DNA of 64,000 bases from Durusdinium trenchii (GCA_963970005.1 CAXAMN010025628.1:1-64000); one strand, 5' to 3'. Positions 11,160-23,963 are shown, numbered from the stretch's first letter. Notes: generated by a model not told the origin, from the letters alone. Translations and numbers: made by a program.

Positions 11160-14100
11160 CGGCCTCGCTTGACCGTTCCTATAGATGTACTTGATTCGGT
11201 TCGGGATAGAGGAGAAGAGGACGGCGGTTCTTCGTGCTTGAAGCATCATGCCACCTTTCTTAATCTACATATCGAACAGGTGGTTCTCCCCTTCTCTCTC
11301 TCTCTCTGCGCTGTATATACATGGTATATGTACATATTGATAGAGAACCAGGAGGCGCCCAGATGCTCTGGGTCCTGGTTTTCATAGACTCAAAGACGAA
11401 CAGATAGAATAGCCAGACAGACAAACAGACAAACAAACATGTTCCGAGCCTGTCACACGAACAGGAGGCACAAGCACATTTCGATGGCCACTTTTCACCA
11501 TGAGCATGTGAGTCAGCATGAGTCAGCATGAGGGTGTAGCAGCCCCCTCCCCAATGCAGAAAAAAACAAGGTGAACTGCCAGATGGGCCGAAAACGGGCC
11601 GAAAACGATGCATCGAACTGAATGGCCATGGGCCATCCAAATGGACCCTCGCCGGACCGACCGGGTGCCCAGGTCTCCCGGATTCGCCGGGAGTGCTGCG
11701 GGCAGGTGATCTTCCGTGCCTTGGGTTTCGTGGGGAGGGTGGGGAGGAGAAGTTGTTTTGGGTGGGATCAGGTGAGGGGTTGGGTGCTGAAATCAGGTGT
11801 TGTAGGTGTTCTCAGTTTGAGCATGGACGACACAGGGCGGCTGTGAGGATTTTAGACAGATTGGGTTTTAGGAGGCCTGGTGGGGGAGCTCAACTTATCT
11901 GGTAGTGTGGACCCTGATTGTAGATGAAAGTTGTCTTCCGGGGGTCCATTGTCTACTTCCATGATTGTTGAAGGGGTCGGAGCAGGAGGGCTTGGCAATT
12001 GATCCATTGAAGCTGCAAGCCTGGGACCCGCGGAATCATGCAACCGATGGATTTTTGCACAAATTGAAGCCCCAGACCAGCCTCAGCAGTCCATGTGCTG
12101 CAAATGCATGTGAAGCAAGCAACCCAGAAGGGTTAGAGTTCTCTCTCTCTCTCTCTCTGTATGTCTTTTGTGAGTGGTTCTCAGCCCATAGCAGATGACA
12201 CGGAAAGCCTTTCGCCGTTCCGGCTGAACGCTGGGCCAGGTCAAGGAGATCAAGCTGCAGGTCTTGGCCCTAAAGCTTTCGGGCTTGCCGGCTGGTTTTG
12301 ACTTTGGCAAGCTCAAAACTTGAGGATCACCAAACAAGGTGGGGGCCAGCATTTCATAAGTAGGGCATGGAGTCTGCGCTGCCCATGGCGGCTCAGCTGC
12401 GCGGGGGCGCCCGAGGAGTCTACCTCTTGTGCAGCGGACAAGCAGCTGCAGGAGCCCTACCAGCGGAGATCTACAATATTACAGCCGGCAGAGGAAAACA
12501 ATGGAAACCAGGTTAAACCATGTTAAACCGACCAATCAATCCAGCCATTCTTAGAGCAACCGTCCTATTTGGGTTCTTTTTGGCCCCGAAACTTCATTCA
12601 GCGTCGGCAAACCGCTTGGATCAGTCCAAAAGCACCTGCCGAGGTCTTGGTTCAAAAGGCTTCCAAGGTGGAGACACCCAGGCCCAAGCTGCAGGCCTCC
12701 CGTTGGTGAGGGTGGAGCGGCGGAGCTCGTCTCTCTCTCCCTCTCTCTCTCTCTCTATATCTAGTGTGTGTGTATCTTCTTGCTTCGTGACACCTCGAGT
12801 TCCCCGGAGTGTTTGGAAAGAAACCGGGTCCCGCTGACACACGGCTGGAATCTGAAAACAATCCACACTCTCTGTCAAGAGTTGCCCAGGCGGCATAAAA
12901 GGGAATGGAACCCAAAAGGGTTGCAGGGTTCCAAGATGAGTGCTCCATACTCCCTGCAACTTCATTGAGCTTCACTGATTCCTCCGTTGGATGATGACTG
13001 TAAACCCGCTTTTGGCCTTGTTTCCGCATCATACTGCCCAATTTCTCCCATGTCGGAAGAGGACGCTTTTCCCGGTGACAGGACCTCAAGAACCTTCCGA
13101 CCCTCACACAAGCGCGGTCGGGATCACAGCGGGGAGGGAGTGAAGCAGCGGGTGCGCCAAGTCCAACCCCCACAGCGCCTACAACTCTAAACTTAAGGGA
13201 TGGAACATGCTGAACATGCTTGACCTGTCAAACTAAGAGTGGAAGTGAATGAAACATAGAGGCCCAGGTGTTGATATGGAATCTTTTGCAAACTCGGGGC
13301 AGTATGGCTGAGGCTGGAAGCTCAGAAGGCAGCAGAAGTCAGGCCATTTGTCCATGTAGCACGGGAGGAAATTGCATTGCTTCGTTGCTGTTTTATTCTT
13401 GGCCCATAGTAGGCCTTCCATCTGCTTCAAACATTCCCACCATGCTGGGATCCTCCAGATGATGAAATGGCTGGTTAGACCAGCCTGAAAAGGATGCCAC
13501 AAACTCTGGAAGGAACCCAGAACATGCGGTTTTGATCTGACAATAGGTGGGGTTGAGATTTCTTGGCCAGGCCCGATGCTTGGGGAGACAGGTCACCAAC
13601 ATCGCCGATGTCCTCACAGGCGTGCCTTGACATATGAGGCGTGCCGAGCTGGAGGAGCATCTCGAACATGGTGGTGGAGATTCGGGTTTGCATTTTGCAT
13701 TTTGCCCCAGCGCGTGGGTTTGAGTTGGGATGAATATAGGATTCCATCTTTGAAAGGAGAGGCCTCCCTCTGCAGGATTTCAAGTAGATCTTGGACCAAG
13801 GGTGTTTGCGGTCCTTCTCCCAGACCATCCGAGTTTTTTTGCATCTCCATGTTTTGAGTTTTCTCAGTCGAGGTAAAGTCGAGTCGCCTTTGAATTGGAC
13901 AAAGACATCTGCCTAAGAAAGACTACGCCTACTCCGTGCGTTTGTTGGGGACGCTCTACTCTAAATGGAACAGCTGCACTTGCAGAATCCCAAGATCCTC
14001 CCCCCAACCTGCATCTGGATGCCAGATGGAAGGGGGATGTTTCAGGAAAAACTGCACCGCTTTCCTTTGGGACATCCACTCCGTGCCCCGGGAGCCCTGA

Positions 14101-15170
14101 GGCAAGAGGTGCTGAGCAGGCAGGATGTTGATTTGTCGAGCGAACACGCCACCTCAGGGTCGGTACTGCTTGAATTTCACACCAATAAGGCCTTGTTCAT
14201 GGAAATGGCCTAGTTCACACCAATAGTGTGCCACCAAAAGTGCCAAAAAAAGTGTGTTGTTCACACCGGGGTGCGGCCTGCAAATGGTTCAACCAACACT
14301 GTGGTTACTGTGGTTGGCACCTTTTGTTCCCTGGAACATGGGTCAGATTTGGCAGAGCCTGCCGACGGAGGAGCGCCGAAATGAACAGACACAGTCTGCC
14401 ATTTTCCTGAATTCTCAGGAAGTTGCTGCTTGAGAGAGGGTTCTCTAAATGACCAAGGGCAACTTCAACGGATGTATTGCCTGAAAGGTGACGAGTCCGG
14501 GTGCTGGCCTGTTGCACCACCCCGGACACGCTTCTGAAGCATGGACGCGCTGAAAACTACAAGGGATGATATATTTGATTAGCCGCAGGTAGGTCGATAT
14601 TGCATTTTCCTTTCAATTCCTCATTGTTCGGGATACGTTGGTGCCCGCATCATGAAGGCAAGGGCTAGCGGCCTTGAGATTGTTTACCACTCGCCCCTCT
14701 ACCAACTTTGTGCCCTTCGGGAATTTGAATTGTGAATGGATGCTTCTGGGCCCTCATCAATCCAAGCGAATTCCCCGAACGAAAGATGGACCTTTCTGCC
14801 ACCGTCCCCCAAGAACTGCAAGATACGGTGAGACACAGTGAGACACTCAGTCATGTCTTCCACGAATGGACCGGACTTCTAGCCTGCAGGGAGCTGCAGC
14901 TCCGGACCTCTTGGACGCGTCGTCGTCGCCGCGTGGTCGGTCTCCGAGGCCGGAGCTTGCCCGGGGCCGCGGAAGTCAGAGTGGGAAGGGGCCTCAGTTG
15001 CGGCGCTCAGTTGATGGGGTTGGTGTGTGACTCTTGGATTTCTTGTGGTGGGTCCAGCCACACGCATCATCACTTAGAAGGACAGCAGGAATCCAAAAGT
15101 GAAAAATATCTGTTTACAGCAGTCTGGAAGACCGTTGGAATTCGTTCCGTCGACCTTCCAAGACTTGGCC
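11160..15170. other. No confident gene; microsatellites
   Basis: Several CT runs occur on the + strand (11294-11307, 12140-12158, 12731-12756). Coding-like scraps near 13600 and 14000 lack consistent frames or splice edges. No RNA genes seen. Confidence 0.4.
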
Positions 15171-15176
15171 GACCAG

Positions 15177-15283
15177 GTCCACGCCCTCGGGCATGGCGGC
15201 CAAGGTGCGGGAGAAGATCCAGAAGAAGTCGGAGGGCCTGAGCTGGGCCGCCGACCAAAAGTGGCTCAAGATGGCTCAAGCAA
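15177..15283 (+). CDS. Candidate exon, basic helical segment
   Basis: Starts after TTGGCCGACCAG|G and encodes STPSGMAAKVREKIQKKSEG followed by LSWAADQKWLKMAQ. A GC donor (CTCAA|GCAATTAGG) is possible; otherwise the frame reaches a stop at 15312. Codon third positions are almost all C/G. The duplicated TGGCTCAAG at 15262-15280 is part of this coding sequence. Function unknown. Confidence 0.42.
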
Positions 15284-16051
15284 TTAGGGTGTTGATCACC
15301 TCAAAAGTTATCTAAGGTTTCTGGTTTATCACGACATGTCATCACTACACTACACTATACTATATATTGTTCTTCAAGACAGAAACTCGGTTCTAGGTTT
15401 GGGCCCCTTTGGCTGAGAGTATTTCTTTTTTCTCGGACCTTGTTGGTGGCTTGTGTATATATATATATATATAGCCTAGCTTTTGTTTCGGCTTTTGGCC
15501 GACTGGCTGGTTGTGTGCTTTCCCTTTCGCAAGCCGGACCAGTTCATTGGTGACTGCTGGCTGGCCCGGAAGGGAGGCACAAGTGTGTGGGTAGGATGAG
15601 CCCCTGTTGAGCCCTAATGGACCACATGACCCCTTCATCCCACGCTACGAGCCCAACCTGAGGCTTCTTCCAAGATTGGAAAAGACTTAGTGATCCTTAC
15701 TCTAACTCATCAAAGCTAGTGATAGTTGGACTGCAGAGCACTGTCTTGGGCCTCAATAAAGTGGGCGGCCCACGTCCCTGAACCCGATGTTCTCCTCCAA
15801 CTGTAGCTGTGGTGGGCCCCTCTTCGGCCACGACCGATGTTCTTTTCCAAGCGGTCGTCAGATGCGGCAAGTCGTGGGTCCTTGCCAGCTAGAGCCGCTA
15901 GAGGTCGATGACGGGACTCACCTTGGGATGCACACAAGATCTTACAAATTCTTCAGTGTCCCTCCCAATAAATGGTGCAGTGACCCCCCTCTTTGGACTA
16001 CATTTGGGGTGACGCCCATCAACACTCCAAATTGGCTTCATAGTTTTGCAG

Positions 16052-16125
16052 CCGAACAGCTGCCACCGAGGCAGAAGATTTTGCTCAGGGACGTCTCGAG
16101 GCTGGCGTGTGCTTGGAAGGAGCAG
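16052..16125 (+). CDS. Candidate exon with canonical GT-AG edges
   Basis: Edges are CATAGTTTTGCAG|CC and GAGCAG|GTGGTC. The 74 bases encode EQLPPRQKILLRDVSRLACA followed by WKEQ. Third positions are biased to G/C. No family recognised. A second frame (AEDFAQGRLEAGVCLEG) is also open but reaches a stop after about 30 codons. Confidence 0.42.
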
Positions 16126-17318
16126 GTGGTCTTGTGGCTGGCTGCCTGGAATCCATCTAGGGAACCCTCAAAAGCAATTTGGCCAAGCTACAGGCTAGAA
16201 CGAATGATCTAGTAGGCTGCACCTCTTCATCGGCATTCAAGACAAGATCAGATGTGGCAGACCCACCAACTCATATGCGGCAGATCTCTCACTTCGTTGC
16301 CGTGGCCCCGTGCCGACACCTGACCTCCCAAGCTGACTTGTCTGAGCGATGTCGCAAGGGAAGAGGCCACGAGTACCCAGGCTGTGGGTGCTGGGGTGGA
16401 CGGTGCAGAGAATGGCCATGTGTCAGTGCTCGAAGATGGAAGGACTGAGAAAGAGCATGCCAGAACCTGAAGATGGCTTCAGTCTTCGAGCCTTCTGCAA
16501 GCAATTGCGGCATGTCTCCACCCATGGTCTATTATATATATATATAATATAATATACATATCTTCATCCGTTCACAGGCTCAACCTGCTGCATAGGCGGT
16601 CTATGCCACAGTGGAGGGCACCAACAGCTTCAACGAGGAGCCGAGTTTGTAGGACTTCTGCAGCTGCAGGTGGCTGGATTGCAAAGTTGGACGGAGGAGA
16701 AGGAGGCCAACCATACCAACCAGCTACATGTCTTGCAAGACATATTGTAAATCCCCATTCTTGTTGATCATGGACCATTGAAGACTTGAAGAACTCGCCG
16801 ACGGCTTATGGTTTCCAGGTTCATATTTCACGTTTGCGTTGGCCAGGGCCTACTGTACAACCGCCCTTTCGGCTTGCGTACAATCTGGGGTTTTGCCGTA
16901 TGCTGTATGCGTGAAAGATCAATTTTGGATGCACTGCTGCCGGCTCAAGAGTGGCGAAGTAGTGCAGTAGCTGATCTTCTTGACTCAACATCTCTGAATT
17001 GATACCACCTGTGGCCACAAGAGATGGTCTGTATCTTGTGCAACCTTGGACAAGTAGCACCAAAGTTTCTCCTAATGTGCTGCGACACAATGGTGAAGTG
17101 GCGAACATCTCCACACGCGTCCGAACCACTTCAATGGATTATGCTGGATGTGCCTCATGCAATGTTGCCGCTAAACGTAATTGAGCGAAACTCGACAGAA
17201 CAGTCAGGCCTGCTGACCCCCTATCCTATGTTACAGTGGCACTTAGAAGGGTGATGCGATCCATCGAATCGTCATGCTATGTACAGTATGCACCTAAAGT
17301 GGCCCCCAAAGATGAAAC

Positions 17319-17519
17319 GAAGTGGATTGCCATGGAAGAGTGTTGGACACCCGTTTGGTGGACTTGGGGGCAGCGACACACGGCAAAGCATTTGACAAGA
17401 TTGTTCTGCTGGCTCCGCAGGAGTCCAAGCTCGGAGCCCAGGCGGGGCTAGCAGCGGCTCGCAGGACCCCAGCGGGGGGAGCCAAAAAAGATGCGAATCA
17501 CTTCAATCTTCAGTCATAA
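17319..17519 (+). CDS. Candidate terminal exon, unknown protein
   Basis: The open frame runs from just after a stop at 17313 to TAA at 17517-17519. It encodes VLDTRLVDLGAATHGKAFDK followed by IVLLAPQESKLGAQAGLAAA and a basic Gly-rich tail. An internal CCGCAG|G at about 17420 could be the true acceptor, giving a shorter exon. The codon pattern supports coding; identity unknown. Confidence 0.38.
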   Translation, partial: EVDCHGRVLDTRLVDLGAATHGKAFDKIVLLAPQESKLGAQAGLAAARRTPAGGAKKDANHFNLQS

Positions 17520-18035
17520 GTCTCAAGGCTTTAATTAAGTAGCTTTAAGGTTTTAGTTCAGAGCTCGCTTTCAGTGAGAAAGCTTATCATGAAGCTCGAG
17601 TTTCTATTTCGATGATGTTTCTTTTCGTCAGTCTTGCGTCTCCTTTGCAAAGCGGGCGCAAAGTCACATTTTTCTAGCTCCTGGGGTGGAGTGACACAGC
17701 GACCCTTCTCCCATCCATGACTGAACCGTCAACCCAATGTCCAGAGGGAACGTCGATCGGGAGATCTGGGCGCCAGGTCAACGTGATCGAGGCCGGCTCA
17801 GTCTTTGGGGCTGGGAGGCTCAAGAAACAGATTCTTAGACACCTGCTCTACCATCGGCTTGGCCCCATATGAGGTGGATGGAAGTGGCGAGAGCAATACC
17901 AACAAATCCTGAAACACTCCTTGCTGTAATCTGGGGTGCCTTTTTTGTTTGCCTTTGTGCTTTTGTGGTGGTTCGCTGGGAAAAATTGTATTCAATCATT
18001 TAAGGTAGGCAGGGTCGGTGATGATGAATTATTTG

Positions 18036-18045
18036 NNNNNNNNNN
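18036..18045. other. Assembly gap (10 N)
   Basis: Ten ambiguous bases. The true distance is unknown, so features across this point may not be contiguous. Confidence 1.
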
Positions 18046-19220
18046 CCTTGAGGAGCAGTGTCGCTGCTGGTACCTCAAGCTAAACTTTTTCTCCCACCCT
18101 GCCACACCCTGTTAGTTACTTTCATGTCCACCTGGTGCTAGTCGAGCTGGTGGCTGACTTGGCTTGTTGCCGGAAGAGTCTGGTTACCTGGTGACAGTCG
18201 CTTCACCTGTGGCCTTGCTGGTGCTTGATGGCCGTATTCCGGGTTACTTTCAGTTACCACGGCTATGCTTGTGACGCTTGCAGCCTGGGCTGTCGGCCAC
18301 ATGAGATGGGGACTGTGCTGTCTGCCGCTGTCGTCCGGTTGTCCTTTTCCGGCTGCCCGCCGCCTAGCCATCATACCTGTTCTGTCGGTCCCAGGTATTG
18401 ACGATGACTAGGGAGTTTCATTTAATCTTTTCATCGCTCTGTCCAGAGCTGGCATCCGTTGTGGCCGTAGGACCGCCCCTGCAGTATCCTCTCGGTCACT
18501 ACATACGGATGGAGTGCTCCCACAGGGAGAGTGTCAGATGTCAGATGACACAAGCGACGTGGGTCGCATTTCGAACCAAAGCACTTTAGTACAGACAGTA
18601 CAGACCTGAATCGATTCGCAGAAAAGGGTAGCAGCAGTCGACATATGTTGAGCGAGATTCATCGAATACATATATATATATATATGTTTCCCTCCCATGA
18701 CTCCCATGTCCCATGGCAGATTCTTTTGTGGTTGCGCGAGTCTGCGGGAGAAAACCCAAAGCCTTTGTCCCGGCCGAGGAAGTGGCCTTGCTCTCGGACG
18801 CTCCCAGGAGTGCCTCTATCAAGTGCCCCGGGCATGGCCAAGTGGAGCGGGTGCTGTGAGGGTGACTCACTGAAGGGCAATTGGCTTGCACCTTGGGAAG
18901 GCCGGATGCTTCTGGGAAGGTTACCCTTAGGGAGGAACTTGATCACTGAACAGGGTGGAGTCGTTATGATGAAGGCCATTGGAGCCAGAGTTTGTTCTTC
19001 TTCAATAATTTCCAGGCGTTTTTTTTCGCGGGCCGCACCTGCTCCTCCAAAGGAAGCGACTGCTCCTCCACCGCACCACCCCGAGGTGCCTGGAAGACTG
19101 TGAGCTGGTGGCTGTAAAGGCTGCGACCTTTCGCAAGGTGGGTGCGGGCGGGTGACTTCGGCGTTCGGATCGGAGCGGCAACTTGCAATCTAAAATATAA
19201 GAAATGTCAGTGTAGAATTA

Positions 19221-19281
19221 TACATCATGCATGATGTAGAATCTAATCGGATTTTTCTCTTTTATTCATCAAGATTCTACA
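19221..19281. repeat. Fold-back: 18-bp palindrome with flanking inverted repeat
   Basis: TACATCATGCATGATGTA (19221-19238) is a perfect palindrome. GATGTAGAATCT overlapping its right arm (19233-19244) is repeated inverted as AGATTCTACATC at about 19270-19281. The region is AT-rich and non-coding. It may be a cruciform-forming miniature element remnant. Confidence 0.8.
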
Positions 19282-19547
19282 TCCTGCAAGTGTGACAAAC
19301 CGATAGACGGCTGTAGAAGCAATGTGCCGAATACTGCTGTAAACCATCATGGACACTTTCACATTTCAATATGACACATTTGGAGTGGGTGTGACTTGAG
19401 GTTATTGTCCGGTTCGTGGACCGCCGTCTGTGCACACTCAGATATGGAGCATGTTCCTTATATATTTATATATTTATTTATTACATTATATATATTAATA
19501 TATATAGATAATCAGATAATATATATATATACATCTAGTACACAATT

Positions 19548-19662
19548 GCTACTACTAGTAAGACTGCTCCTAGTAGGGATGCCAGGAGCCCGTAGTAGCG
19601 TCCTTGCTCCTAGTAGTAAGGCCAGGAGCCCCGTTCGTAGCTTCTTGTTACTGTATACTTGA
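19548..19662 (+). repeat. TAG-rich dispersed repeat, copy A
   Basis: It carries repeated GGATGCCAGGAGCCC, CTAGTAG and CTTCTTGTTACT words, two units of about 45 bases. The same words recur at 19826-19945, inverted at 32604-32672, and in part at 59270-59335. Confidence 0.8.
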
Positions 19663-19664
19663 AG

Positions 19665-19828
19665 GACAGCCATTTGGATATCTACGTTGTAGCCCGACAG
19701 ATCGAACAAGATCGGCCCCATCGGACCTCTGGTGGCGCGGCCGAGGTGCTCGCGGAGTTCATGGATGTGGCCCGTGCGACGGGTATCTTGCAATCCGCCG
19801 GTGGCACCCAGCTGATGGGCATCGAATG
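19665..19828 (+). CDS. Candidate exon between two repeat copies
   Basis: Begins after TATACTTGAAG|G and encodes DSHLDIYVVARQIEQDRPHR, TSGGAAEVLAEFMDVARATG and ILQSAGGTQLMGIEW. GC3 is high and the peptide looks like a folded enzyme segment. Possible donors are GA at 19824 and GC at 19829. TAG-rich repeats abut both ends, so the introns seem filled with repeat. I do not recognise the family. Confidence 0.5.
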
Positions 19829-19945
19829 GCACTTGTTACTAGTGGCGATGCCAGGAGCCCCTAATAGCTTGTTGTTCCTAGCAGGAAGGCCAGGAGCCCC
19901 TTGTAGCTTCTTGTTACTAGTAGCGATGCCCTTTGCTACGAGTAG
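19826..19945 (+). repeat. TAG-rich dispersed repeat, copy B
   Basis: TTGTTACTAGTGGCGATGCC, AGGAGCCCCTAATAG and CTTCTTGTTACTAGTAGCG repeats directly follow the candidate exon. Confidence 0.8.
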
Positions 19946-20598
19946 TGATGCACTGGGAAGCGAGCAAAGCGTGTCTGCGGCTTGTTGGCCTGATCATTTG
20001 ATGGGCAGGGTGTGCCCCAAGACCTTGAACATACTACGCACAAATCCCAACGAGCATTTGTGAACAACCCTGTTTGTACTAACCCGCTATAGGTTACACA
20101 AAGATCACATGAGCCACCTGTGGCACTCTTGCATAGACTCTTGTTCGGGTATGCTGCACCTTGGTGAGACTTGTGAGGCTAGTTATTGCAATTTGCTGAA
20201 CAAAGAGATTGAAGGCGTACTGTAAGCCCCCGTATCACAAAGCACATTCCAGTCCAGCACAAATGGAGCAGCTCTACTAGCAATTGTAGCTGCCACCTTT
20301 CACACAGAGCTGGCTTTTTCCTAAATAGTGAGTGGACTTAACCGCCCTCTCTTTGCCTTTGCATGAGGTTGAGATCTTCAACAAGTTGGAGGACATGGGG
20401 CTGCGTGGCTGTGGAAAAACGGGAAGGGTGGGTGAGGCAGCACGATAAGCCAGCCTTCCATACAAAAAGCACCATCAAAGCAATCTTTTTGTAGTTCCAC
20501 GTGCCTGCTTGGGAAATGAATAGGCTCTCACACATGCGCGGTGATCCGACCTGTTCTTATTCGGCTGAACAGGCTGCTGATGTTCAGCTTTTGCATAG

Positions 20599-20661
20599 GC
20601 CCAGAAGTTTGATGTGACCATCTCTAGAACCACCCTTGACAAGATGATTCAGAAGGATCAG
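20599..20661 (+). CDS. Candidate exon 1 of a short gene model
   Basis: Starts after TTTTGCATAG|G and encodes 21 residues, AQKFDVTISRTTLDKMIQKD then Q, ending at a strong donor (CAG|GTAGAT). It joins in phase 0 across a 61-base GT-AG intron to 20723. Unspliced, the frame stops at about 20702. Function unknown. Confidence 0.5.
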
Positions 20662-20722
20662 GTAGATCGACTTGTGGTGTGGCGGTGCGCGAAGAATTTC
20701 TGTAGGTGGCTGATGCTGACAG

Positions 20723-21082
20723 TGGCCGCTAGAAGATGCAGAGTTCCGTGTCAAGCTGGTGCGGACGTTCCCCTCGCGAGGAGCGCACGCCTGGCATCAT
20801 TCATACGCCCGGCGGCTCGGAACACAGCACCACAGGGCCAGGCGTGTCGCCACGGACCATGGTGAGCCGGACATGTTCGTTCCATTTCCTTCGGGTTCGG
20901 ACGTGGTGGATCGCATTCATCGCCTTTTGAAGACTTCAGATAGATCACCGAAGTGGACAGGATTGGATGCATGGCCGAAGGCTATGCCAGGCTTCTGGGC
21001 GGAGCAAACCGCATGCTATTTTGGAGGGATTTGCGGCAGGCAGACGGTGCAGGCCGTGCAGGCCATCCAACTTCTGAAGTGA
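20723..21082 (+). CDS. Candidate exon 2, unknown protein
   Basis: After GATGCTGACAG the frame reads WPLEDAEFRVKLVRTFPSRG and stays open for 119 codons to TGA at 21080-21082. The stretch to about 20940 (ending DVVDRIHRLLKTSD) looks the most coding-like. After that a second frame (MAEGYARLLGGANRMLFWRD) is equally attractive, so another intron near 20945 is possible. No domain recognised. Confidence 0.45.
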   Translation, partial: WPLEDAEFRVKLVRTFPSRGAHAWHHSYARRLGTQHHRARRVATDHGEPDMFVPFPSGSDVVDRIHRLLKTSDRSPKWTGLDAWPKAMPGFWAEQTACYFGGICGRQTVQAVQAIQLLK

Positions 21083-21139
21083 TTTGAAAGTTCACCAAAC
21101 CTTGGGACGCCCTTGGAGCTGTGCATGTCGTCAACTGAG

Positions 21140-21182
21140 GCTGGCCAAGTCGGCCGAGTTCACCTCCGAAGTGAAGGGCCAG
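21140..21182 (+). CDS. Candidate small exon
   Basis: Encodes LAKSAEFTSEVKGQ between CAACTGAG|G and GGCCAG|GTGGAA. Downstream to 21374 the same frame stays open (GLASKALKNLGFSEADVPSG), so this may be one longer exon. Function unknown. Confidence 0.35.
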
Positions 21183-23198
21183 GTGGAATCGGAATGCCAC
21201 GTGAAATGTGTCGGAGGAGTGCCGGCAACTGGAGTTGGTTTGGCTTCAAAGGCTTTGAAGAATTTAGGTTTTTCAGAAGCCGACGTCCCTTCTGGCAGCC
21301 TCCTTTTCAAACAGATTGCGGCAAAGTTCAAGCCGTTTCCCTTCACCTTAGAGTGGAGAGGAGGACCAGCATAGAGAAGGTTGGTGTGTTTTGTGGGTCC
21401 TTATCACACCGGTACCTTCCATTTTCAGGTCAATGACCGACCTGCAGGCTGCCAAGCCTGGGGGGGCAACCCTGAATAAAGAAAAGCAACACGGGAATTC
21501 ACTCCCAAACCCTAGCCTAACCTCCCACATAGAGGGAAATCAATTGAATTCACTCTAACAATCCCGGATACCGCGCCGAAGCTGAGCCGGGCAGGTCATT
21601 TTCCGACAGGGCGATCCAGGCGGGGGGCGGTGACAGGGCTTAGCTCCGGCCGTGACAGCTGTGACAGCTGTGACCGCTGGGTGTTGGGATGTGTTGGGCC
21701 CAGCTGCGTGAGTGCACGGGGTGGCGGACCTTCACAGGGAAGAGGACGATGATTCATGCCTCAGGCCAAGGTATGCAACTGGTCTGCGCTTGGGGGGGTC
21801 ATGGTCGTCATCCCATTCCCTGTGAAAGCGGGAGGGTGGAGGTGGGCCGTAGAACCAGATGGGTTGCCTATCTTTGACGACCCTAGACGCGTTGTGCATT
21901 CAAGCCATCAGGCAAGAGCTGCTTCATGCTGGTGAAGGGGCAGGCAGGACTCGCGGGCTGCGCCAGCATTTTTTGCCTCCCAAACTATGGACATCCTCTA
22001 AACAAGAAGGCTGGCGGTTGGTGGAGATGTTTGCAGCAAGGGGTTCGGCACCATTATGAGAAGACTAGACTAGACCTTGACAGAAGTATGAAGCTAAACT
22101 GAAGGCTGAGTGAACCTGTCCAACTGTTACTGTTACTGTAAACTGTTGGTTGCACGTGCCAGCTGATTCACTAGGAATCGAGGAAGTGCTGTTGATTTCA
22201 AAGTTGTCAAGTATGTTCTTTGCACTTCTGCAAAGCACCAGTCTCATCTACCCTGTACTTGTACCTGGCAAATTTCGACCTGCCCGCTTCAACAGGTCAC
22301 CGTGCACGTCCGAAAAGGGGCGAAGGCCGAAACGGGTCGCTGCCAGGAAGAATTTCGGATTGAACTGCGAGTTCTGTCGTATTCTCCCATGAATCAATTG
22401 GGGATCTTCCACCTTGAAGGGCGGCCAGCCATGGTGAGGAAATGTCTGAGATCCAGACTGTCATAGGGATAAGGGCATTTCGCTGAATATGTCAGCGAAC
22501 CATCCTCAGTATTTGTGTGTTCAGATCCATGTGCAAAGCGGACTGATCAGCAGCCCTGGGGTTGATGATGCCTATGACTCACGGCAGTGGGGTGTTCAGA
22601 AATCCCTTTCTTCGTGAAGTTGAAACTGCAGCTGCCGCCAGTTGGTTGACGGCCCTCTTCCCTGCCAGGGGTACAACCAACCGCCCACGCCGCGCAGTGG
22701 CGGGGGAGAGCTACCCACGTTGACGGAATGGCGCAGGAGGGAGTGGCGCACGGTGTTTGGAAGGGTCTGACGTGGAAAAGGGCATCAAGGCTTCGGGTTC
22801 GATACATAATTACTTAATTCAAACCCAATAACTCAGCACCTCAGCTGAGCTGTGGTCATCCAGACTGTCATCCAGACTTCTTGTCGTTTGGATCCAGTGG
22901 GTTCACTGTGAGATGCCTTGAGTGGGGCTAAGCGGCTGCTGCCAACTGGAGTTCACTCCAAAGCAAGAGAGGCACCGACCCCAGCCCCAGACCAATCAAG
23001 AGTAAGCATGCACCTGGAAGGAAGCAGCCAGGGGCCTCGAGACGACCTGAGAACCTCTCGTTTCACGACTGTTTTCACTGGGATCCAATTGAATCACTAA
23101 CTTTTTTCCAGGTTGGTACCGTCACTCTGAACCTGCTGCGGCTAGAACATGGAACACTTGGAGAAGACATTGCCATGTTTCTCTTGCTTACTGGATTG

Positions 23199-23361
23199 TC
23201 GGATGCGAAGTCCACCACCAGCTGACGCGGAGCCCAGCTTCCATGAACTTCCCCCTGCTCTGCTCTGCGCAGCCAGGACCGGCCTGGAGGCCTTTGACGC
23301 TGCCTCCCGCCAGGAAGAGCTCCGCAACGGCCGCGGCCAACGGGAGGCCGCAAGACCATGA
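23199..23361 (+). CDS. Candidate terminal exon
   Basis: A C/G-biased frame encodes RMRSPPPADAEPSFHELPPA then LLCAARTGLEAFDAASRQEE and reaches TGA at 23359-23361. A GA donor after CGCCAG is possible. No family recognised. Confidence 0.35.
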
Positions 23362-23898
23362 CTTGGGAGGTCGGTCTTTAGATAGAAACGCCTTGAAGTA
23401 GGTGGAGACTGGTCTTTGCAGAGCCTTCTATCATGTTTATTTTAAAGACCTTTGTTTACTTTGGTTGGGGCTCCTTTGGACAAAGATGTGAGACACATAA
23501 GAACTGAATCTACCTGTTTTTGCCCACTGTTGGGGGCTCCCAACAGCACGAGGACTGCTGGAAGACCAACTCCCCAGCAAGTGAAATTCGCATTGCGAGC
23601 GTGGTGAGTGGTGAAGTGCAAGTTTTCTGGCCCTGCCGATGAAGTGCCCAAACCTTCATGCCAATCAAAATGGCAGCCCCGAAGGTCCAAAAGATGTCAC
23701 CGTCGACGCTGAAATCCACCCTGTCTCAGGCGCCGTACCCTCCGTGGAATCCCCCATTTTTGGACGAATCAGACATCATCAATAAGTCCACCGGGCGATG
23801 CCACCAGGAGCAATCCTTCCGAACCACGGAGGGCTTCAGCAGCTTCAGCAAGGCCGCGGGAGAGCTTCAGTTGCCCTTTGAGATTGGGGGTGGTGCAG

Positions 23899-23963
23899 GA
23901 TTTCGTGAGGCCCGTCTCGACCAAGGATGTGCACCCCTTGGTGATTTCGACATTTGAGCGCAG
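23899..23963 (+). CDS. Candidate internal exon (GT-AG)
   Basis: GGTGGTGCAG|G acceptor and GAGCGCAG|GTC donor enclose DFVRPVSTKDVHPLVISTFE plus R, with good codon bias. The neighbouring frame (GELQLPFEIGGGAGFREARL) is less convincing but also open. Confidence 0.38.

Noticed and set aside
15261..15280. Two tandem TGGCTCAAG words as spliced-leader ends
   Set aside because: They fall in coding sequence (WLKMAQ) and lack the rest of the leader. Similar TGGCTCAAG words at 24832 and 24871 and inverted ones at 31050 and 45036 are also only 9-10 bases long.
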